From Escarpia spicata (taxonomy: Eukaryota > Annelida > Polychaeta > Sabellida > Siboglinidae): a DNA stretch of 64,000 nt. Each line of letters begins with the position of its first letter. Position 1 is the stretch's first letter. Position numbers and translations under genes: made by a program. The notes under the pieces are model-generated. The model had not been told where the DNA came from, made no database searches, and saw only the letters and a list, made by a program, of their open reading frames with translations. Positions 52,001 to 61,000 of this stretch are shown here, in pieces. The DNA is taken from positions 67,169,823 through 67,233,822 of the forward strand of contig OZ023206.1 of the NCBI GenBank assembly GCA_963995525.1. The letters run 5' to 3'.

Positions 52001-55000
52001 GAATGTCAGAACGGTTCCCTTTATATCACAGTATGGCGTTGCTACTTTTTGTTTTAAAATATTTATCCATTTATCACGAGACGGGCTATTCCTGAAGTAT
52101 TAGTTGATGGATTCAGCACATCGCAGTTTGCCTACATCACAATCAAAATTAACTCTATCTCAGAGGCCTGTACCAAACAAACCTCCTAGTTCCCAAGCAA
52201 ATTTGCTTTCATACTGATTTCATGTTTTTTGTCTGCACGGTCTATGTTCATTTTGTATTAATTATACTTTTTTGATCAGCAAGTGCAAAAACTATATACC
52301 AAGTGAAAGCTAATAAAATTATCTTTGTAATGGTGTGACTTTTATAAGTGTAGGTATATCTTAACTTTAAAATACAATTGTTTTTTTATAAATGTTTGAG
52401 TTCATACAAATTTAATAAATGAATTACAGACATGGTCAACTTCACATATCATTATGACAATTATTAATGCATTTTTGACTGCTGATATCAGTTATTGAAA
52501 TCTTCGGAATTTAGTCCTGATTCCGCTGTACCAAATGTTATTGTGTCAATCGCCCGCACATGGATGTATAAGCTTTTGACTGCCATTGAAAACCAAAATC
52601 GCAAACGTTTCTAACCGTGAAAATGTCGACCATTCGTTCTCTGCGACCATGAAAACAACCAAAATAACCGCCACCATCGGACTCTGAGTATTCAAGTACA
52701 AGTCACATCCAGCTGTCATAAAACTTTGTTTGAGTGAAAACAACCGTTGAATTACTGTCCAAAACATGGTCAGAATCATCAGAAAATGCATGAACATTGC
52801 TACCACGCACGGCAGCAATGGCATCCGCCGCTTTGCAACAAAAATGAAAATTAGCAGTCTATTTATTCACTTAAAAATGCTCATCGAAACTTTGAACTGA
52901 CAAACTCTTTTATTACTACATTACTAGTGCAGCATGATATATATTACATCAAAGAGGGAGTGCAGCTATTGTAGTGGTTAACACATCCGCCTGGCATGCC
53001 AGCGCTCTGAGTTCAAAACCCGGACAGGACAGGCGTGATATTTGGTGCAAAAACCTGGCACTTATCATTGGGGACTGTGTATCCCTCGTGACTCAGAGAT
53101 CATGTTAATGTCGGTCCCATCTCAATTTGGGACGTAAAAGAACCACTGAAGACAACAACCACCCTTAATGCCAGCATATAAAGGTCGGTTTGGCGATAAT
53201 GTTCTGAAAAAGGCTGACTAGTTGAATAAGACCTCATAAAAACATTACATTGTAACCACAATAATACAGACTAGTCAGTTAATAGAACGTTGCCGAGCAC
53301 TGGAAACAACTAGAACTAGAACCTTTCCCACATGCTGTTTTCACTGGAACAACTTTGCGTTACTTGCCTTATAGAAAGACATTTAGAGCTAGAATAATAA
53401 TCAGATAATGTCAACTGTTTCTGTATGTGTCAAATAATGTCAGCTGTCTGTGTGTGTCAGATATTATAAACTGTCTGTGTCTGTTTTAAATATGTGTGTG
53501 TTAAATAATGTCAACTGTTTGTGTCTGTGTCAAATAATGTCAACAGTCTCTGACTGTGTCAGATAAAGTCAACTGTCAGAATCTGATAATGTCACCTGTG
53601 TGTGTCTGTGTCAGTTAATGTCAACTGTTTATGTGTGTCAAATAAGGTCAACAATCTGTGTCAGTGACAGATAATGTCAACTGTTTGTGCCAGATATTGT
53701 CAGCTGTATGTCAACTGTCTATGTGTCAGATAATGTCAACAGTCTATGTCAGATAATGTCATCAATCTGTCTGTGTGTGTCAGAGGTCTCAGGCCGACCA
53801 CAACAAGAAGGAGAACCAGAAGCTGAATGAACAACTCAGCTTTGAGAAGCTGGAGCGCAGTTCATACGAGAAGATGGTGCAAGACATGGACAGTCTGCAG
53901 AGACAGACAGAGGAACATGAGAAGACAATAGAGGCCCTTCAGTTGGCCTGCACGGTAAGTACCCTATGCAAATATGGTGCTTAGGAAGAGATACCATTAA
54001 AGGTATTTGTCCTGCCTTTGTTCTAAGGCAAAACAAAGGCAGAACAAACATGTTGTTATAGTTGAGTTCTTTCTAAGCACAAAATAGCATATTTATATTG
54101 TCACCAGTATTCTTCTCCTGTCTTGTTGGGTGTTGAAACCAGTAATATTGGTCTGTCATTCAGGGTGTCTTGTCACCAGTAATCTTTTCCTGGCATTCAG
54201 GGTGTCTTGTCACCAATAACCTTCTGTCATTCAGAGTGTCTTGTCTCCAGTAATCTTGTCTTTGTGGACTCAGTTTAATTAATGTAGCTGTACAATTATT
54301 CATCGGTGCTGTCATGGTGTCATAACGTGTTATTTTGTCGTATGTGTTCCAGGAAAAAGATCGGCGGATTGAATTGATTGTGCAGCGTCGAAGGAAACAG
54401 CGAAATAACAAAGCTCAGCAAAAAGTAGGTGTCCCCTCAACTACCGGTGTAGCATGTGTGTTCTATTCAATTTCAGATTTGACATGTTATTCGTGATTTG
54501 TTATTCCTTCTCAACCACTGAGGAAGACTTGTCATGTATTTTGTGCAGATCTTTGGCAGATCCACTGAATTTCATACAATAAAATGTACTCTTATATGTA
54601 ATTATTTATTTTTTAACAGTAGTATATCATTACACCAGTATATCTATGTTTTAAACTCACAACTCAGTTTATTATTAGCCAGTAAGAACTGTGTCTTCAC
54701 GAATATAAAGCTGTCTTTGTCAAGTCTGATTAGTTTGAGCATATTGTCACATTTGTATGGTTGTGTGTTATGTTTAAGAATTTTTAGTACTCCCAGACGA
54801 AAACCATTCCCTATAACAAAAATTTTATTTGTAGATATACAATAGATTATCAACACATTTGGTAGGTTATAGTTCACAAGGTTAACTTCCCTGTCCAAGA
54901 TAATTATGTGTAAAATATGACCATGGAGGTGTCTTAACTTCACCGCAGAAGATAACAATGTAAAATAACAACACCACAGAAATATCTAATTTCACTACTG

Positions 55001-58000
55001 AAGATAACAATATAAAATATCAACACCACTGAAGTATCTAATGTCACTACAGAAGATAACAATGTAAAATGTGACTGTTGTTTCTTCCTTGTTGCTCAGT
55101 CGGAAACACAAGATTGCCAACTTCTGTTAGTGAGTTCTGACCACACGGATGAGGTAGATTTCTTTAGAGGAGTGAAACTTTCTCATTTCAGTTTGTCTCT
55201 TCTATTTTGATCATCCATTCTTGTTTTACTTGGCTATGATCAAACTTTTTTTTAATCGATTCTGCCTGATTTTCTGGGGTGTGATTTATGTGTGCTGTGT
55301 GACTTTATGCATATGTGTGGGAGCACAGACACATTTTGAAAACTTACGGCAAATGATAATGAGTGACATTCACTTGTCTGAAATATTGCCAGTAAGAAAT
55401 TTACCATTTTTACTTTTTTGAATGCTGGAGTATGCAACTTTCAAGAATGAGGTCACTATTGCTTGTCCGACCACTAGATGGCGATGTGGTCTTGTAGATC
55501 GTACTTTTGCCATCTCTTGTTCATTCATGTGTAAAAACCTTTTTTGATTGATGGATGCAGCTGTCAAAATGTAAAATTAAGTTGAGTTTCTTGATTTGGA
55601 GTAGAAAATAATAGTACATGTACTATTGTATATTCGATTCATGGGTGCATTTTGTTATGTATCCAGCATGACATTCTGTCTTAGCATTCTTTTTGCATAA
55701 TTAGTCGATGAGACGTATGTTTAGTGGTTCCTTCGTTGTCTATTCATTGGCAATAACTTACAGCTTACATAAAAAGAGTTACATTTTAAGAGTTAATATT
55801 AAAGTTAGTTTCACTATCATTAGTATGATCAATTGTTTAACAATGCACTGGTTCCATTCATCTTTAATGCAAAGTTGCATAATGTCTAGTTGTAGACATT
55901 ATTTTGTGAACTTTCCTCGTGATGATTACATTATAACATATGTTGACTTTTAGAAAGCAGCTTAACTGTGGGCATATTTGATCAAGATCACATGACATGT
56001 GTAAACCGTAAAAACTTAAGAGGACGCCATCTGCAGGATTCTGCCATTAGGTGGCACTTGCGGTGCACTTGTCATTTCAAGATCACAGGGCTGACAGTGA
56101 TTGGTGCATTTCTTTCAGGTTGTTAGGTTTCTTTTACCAGCAAGACCTCGACCAGGGGTAAGGACCTGAGGGGTATCACCCTTGGCATGTGGATGTTTGC
56201 CTCATCTCACTTCCCATAATGCATTAGCTACTGCTTGCAGTTTGTCACTTAAGTTCTTGATGCTGTATTGGTTGCTGTTCACAATGTATTGTTATTAATT
56301 GTTTCAGATTGTGTATGTGCGTGTGTGTGTTTGTGTGTGTGTTTATGGTTGTGTGTATGTGTGTGTGTGTGTGCACTTGTGTGTGTGTGCATGCATGTGT
56401 GAGCGCATGCGCATGCGCATGCGCATGCAAGTGTCTGTACTTGCTTAGTCCTAAGGCAGAAACCACTTTTTATATTTAGTGTATTTTGCAGCCTGGCCAC
56501 AGATTAGGTGCCCTTGTTTGAGTTCACTCTCACAGTTTTTCTCCAGGCTTTTTGGACCATCCATCTTTCCTTATACCTTCAGATGTCCACCTTAGTGCTA
56601 TCTTATCTAGCAAGTGTGTATGTGTGTTCATGCAAGCTTGTAACACCATCCCCCAGTGGATTAGAGGAGCAGTTTCCATGCTACATTCCATAGTTCGCAC
56701 ATATCTTTACTACATTTATCGTATGTAGCCGTTAACTTATGTCATACGAAGCCATAATGAGGTTTCTGCTATAAGTGTCCATTAAGCGCAATGCATTTCT
56801 TGGCCTTCAACCATGTTATGCCTAAGTGATTTTCCACCAGCAGGGATGTTGACTCGTTTATGAACATAATAATAGTAAAATGACTAGTGTTTTTCTTGTC
56901 CTGTTAAGCCACATTACGTCACATGCAAAACTTAAGCATGTCTTCTCTGAAATAACGTCAACAATCAGATGAAGTATTCATGCACTAATATGTGTATACA
57001 TTATGGATCTTGGCGCAAATCTTGTGTATAAAATATGAGACCAGCAAATTCGGCTGATGTCAATACATGCAAGTTACAAACTAACAACATATAGAACAAA
57101 CCAGTTATGGCTGAAACTGTCTCTTGAACTCTAATAATGATTGGAACATGTTTCGGTTTGTAGGTTAGTTATAAATAAAAATATAAATAAATTGTCTGGA
57201 CGTTGATTGAAAATGAGCTATTATTTTTTCATACTTGGCTCTAACAAGAAGTTAGATACATGCTTACATTGGATGACGTGGTGTAGCGCAGTGGTGCAGT
57301 GGCTAAAGCTTTGCACTCTCAACCGAGAGAACCCAGGTTCGAATCCTGTGCGGCGGTGTCGAACCTTCGGCAAGTTCGTTCACTCTACATTGCTCCAGTT
57401 CGCTCAGCTCTATGAATGAGTACCTGGCTATAGACAGTGGTGGATATTTGTGTAAGATGGATGCTTCCCAGAGAAGTCGAGATGGTGATCGATTGAACAG
57501 TCTGCCAAGGAGTAAAGTGTTAAGCGCTTTAAACAGTCCTGAGGACTGGATACTGCGCTATATAAGAACTTACCTTTACTGTTTTATTTTACTTTTACAT
57601 ATGTAGGGTTTCCCAGCAAGAACTCAGTAGTTAATCCTAGTGTGCAGGGCGATTTGTAAAGTAATTAGGTTAAATATTAAACTATGTTAAATCCACACGT
57701 AAGAATTAATAGAGCAATCATCACGCATGACAAATGCAGATCTCTGTGCATGGCAACACTCAAGCCTGGCTGATTTGTGTTCTTCACTTGTGCCATTAGC
57801 TCATGAATGCTAGATTCTTATGTGACTCACTTAACAAGATGCCGTTTGCTGAAGGTGTTATCTCATGTGTGATTGGATGACATGTTACAAGATGTGTGAT
57901 TGGATGACTTGTTATATGGAGTGTGATTTGGATGATATATTTCACGATGTGTGATTGGCTGACATTTGTATGGTGCTTGGATAATATGCCTACGGTTGAT

Positions 58001-61000
58001 TTTTTGCTGATTTTATTTTGTGATTGGACCGATGGAAGTTTTTAGGTTTGGCTGAAATAAACTTGAATATCATTATTGGATTAAACGATTTGATTGAATA
58101 GAGTGTGCATAAAACACATTGATTGATGAAAGGGAGCAGTCGTTGCATGCTAATTGACCAGAAGAATCATTCACTGCATGTTGATTGACCAGAGGGAGCA
58201 GCCATTGCATGAAGGTTGATCAGAGGATCAGTCATTGCTTGTTGATTGACCAGATGGATCAGTCATTGCTTGTTGATTGACCAGAGGGATCACTCATTGC
58301 ATGTTGGTTGTCGTGGGAGGACACTGTTTGCAGGGTGCCAGTGCACTGTGTTTCTTATTTGCTGTGTCTATGAGCCTGGCCCCTGAGAGTATTGACACCA
58401 CAGAAGTTTATTTTTAAGTAATAGTAAATTTGGTATTTAAACACCCACTGATTTGCTGTGACACTAACATCAATGCAGGCCTTGGTGGGAATATGAGTCT
58501 TGGTGGGAAATGCAGGCCTTTGTGGGAATACAGGTCTTGGTGGGAATACAGGCCTTGGTGGGAAAATACAGACTTTGGAGGGAATACAGGCCTTGGTGAG
58601 AAAATACAGACTTTGGAGGGAATACAGGCCTTGGTGGGAATACAGGCCTTGGTGGGAATACAGGCCTTGGTGGGAATACAGGCATTTGTGGGAATACAGG
58701 CATTTGTGGGAATACAAGCCTTGGTGGGAATACAGGCCTTGATGGGAATACAGGCCTTGGTGAGAATACAGGCATTTATGGGAATACAGGCTTTGGTGGG
58801 AATACAGGCATTTGTGTGAATACAGGCCTTGGTGGGAATACAGTCATTTGTGGGAATACAAGCCTAGGTGGGAATACAGGCCTTGGTGGGAATACAGGCA
58901 ATATGAGTTAGGGTGAAGCAGTATTAGTTATGTTTAATCAGGTTTCCAAACAAATTAAAGTTGATGGAATATGTATTTGAACTCGCTATTACTCTAAAAT
59001 CATCTGAAATTATACACCATTCATAAAAAACTTAAGGCTTATTTGTTTGAAATTGCATTCCCAACCTAAATCTTTGTCAGTCTCTTGCCTTAATGATGGC
59101 TCTTGAGTGTCCATGTTCATTATGCCTAATGGTTTTTGTTTAATGCGGTTCTGAACTCGGCTTCCTGAAAATATAGGCACAACAGAAATATACTGTTATT
59201 ATTATATGACTAATAACTACATTAAAACCATCTGTCTGTGTGTCTGTCTGTCTGTCTAATAAATTTTGGGAGTAAAACTTTGTTGTTCTGTGCCAGGCTG
59301 CTGGGATAAAGGAAACATATTATGGCTATGATGATGATAGCCGATCAGTTGACTCTGAGTTGTCATCATCGTCTCGACTGTCATCATCACGACAGTCCCT
59401 CGACACGACTATTGATGACGACGGCGATGACAATGTTTTCGAGGAGGTACGTTGTCGATGACTCAAGTTTTGGTGGATGTTTTATAAGAGAAGGTGATAT
59501 AATGACACAATGGAAACATTCAGATTTCACAAGTTAAATAGGTCTATTATGTGTCAACTTGAAAGTTGGTCGCATAATCATAACTAACAATGAAAGGGAA
59601 TCAGTAAGTTTGAATGCTTGCCTGAGAAGTCAAGATGGTGTTCGATTGAACAGGTCTGTCAGGGAGTAAAGTGTAAAGCGTATTGAGCAGTCCTCAGGAC
59701 TGGATACTGCGCTATATAAGAAGTTACTTTTTCTTTTTTTAGAAAATAGATAAGTGAATGCCAGAATGTCTTGTAAAGTTTACAGTGTATGCTGGATTCA
59801 TTAACAGTGTGATAGGTGGCACCACTGTATTCACAAACTTCATATTCAACGGTGTAGTTTAAAGGATGTATTAGATATTTAGTTATTCTGTAAACAGTGT
59901 CATAAGAAAACATTAGCAATTGTAACTAACTGCAACGGTTTGAGCCATAAGGTACATTTTACAGAACTGAGGAAAAGCTCAAAACACTTTTGCAGGGGTG
60001 AAGTTTTCTTTTTTTGCATTTTTCGAAACACAATTTACCATTCATGAGTTTCAATCATGCAATTTAAAATTGTTTTCTTGAAAAGGGGTTTTTGATGCAT
60101 GTTTTGGATTGACTGGTATATGATTTAATATGTGATACTGATACTTTCATGTCATCTGTCTCAAAACTAGAATTGCTTGCTTGTAACTCTGTGTGCCAGA
60201 ATGTACCTTAACCAATGCACCTTTGCAATGTGTCTCAATTGTGTTTCACGTCATAAACCTGTGAGGTCTGGTGATGATCTTCCACTGTATGTGACAGTTT
60301 ACATGTGAGCAGTACGCGCAGAACTACCAGCGTCTTGCTGCAGAACACCTGGAGTTGGAACGATCCTTCGCCCTGCTCCAGTCCCAGGGAGTCCACAGTC
60401 ACGTCGACCCACAGAGGGAGGCTAAGGTACGCAAAGGGTTAACTGTGACATGGAGGTGGCTTCCAATATGTGCTGTTTCCAAGTGTGAGCTTGTAAGAGT
60501 GCGTTTGTTTCCAGTATATGCTGTTCCCAAGTGTGAGGTTGTAGAGTGAGTTTGTTTCCAATATGTGTTGTTTCCTTATGGGTGTTTGTAGTGTGTTCGT
60601 TTCCAATATATGCTGTTTCCAACTGTAAGGTTGCAAAGTGAGTTTGTTTCCAATATGTGTTGTTTCCTTGTGTGTGTTTGTAGAGTGTGTTCGTTTCCAA
60701 TATATGCTGTTTCCAAGTGTGAGGTTGTAGAGTGAGTTTGTTTCCAATATGTGCTGCTTCCATTTATGTGCTTGTAGAATGAATTTGTTATCAATATGTG
60801 CTTCTTCCTTGTGTATGCTGGTAGAGTGTGTCAATTTTCAGTATGTGCTGTGCTTGTATAGTTGTAAAGTGAGATTGTTATCAGTATGTGCTGCTTCCAT
60901 GTGTGTGCTTGTAGAGTGAGATTTTTATTAATGTGTGCTGCTTCCATTTGTGTGCTTGTAGAGTGAGTTTGTTTCCAACATGTGCTGCTTCCATTTGTGT

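Noticed and set aside
57284..57356. Functional tRNA gene
   Set aside because: A and B boxes are present but the cloverleaf does not close and a common SINE body follows, so it is a SINE head.
58355..58819. ORFs of 80-129 codons on both strands
   Set aside because: They derive from an 18-bp minisatellite whose length is divisible by three.
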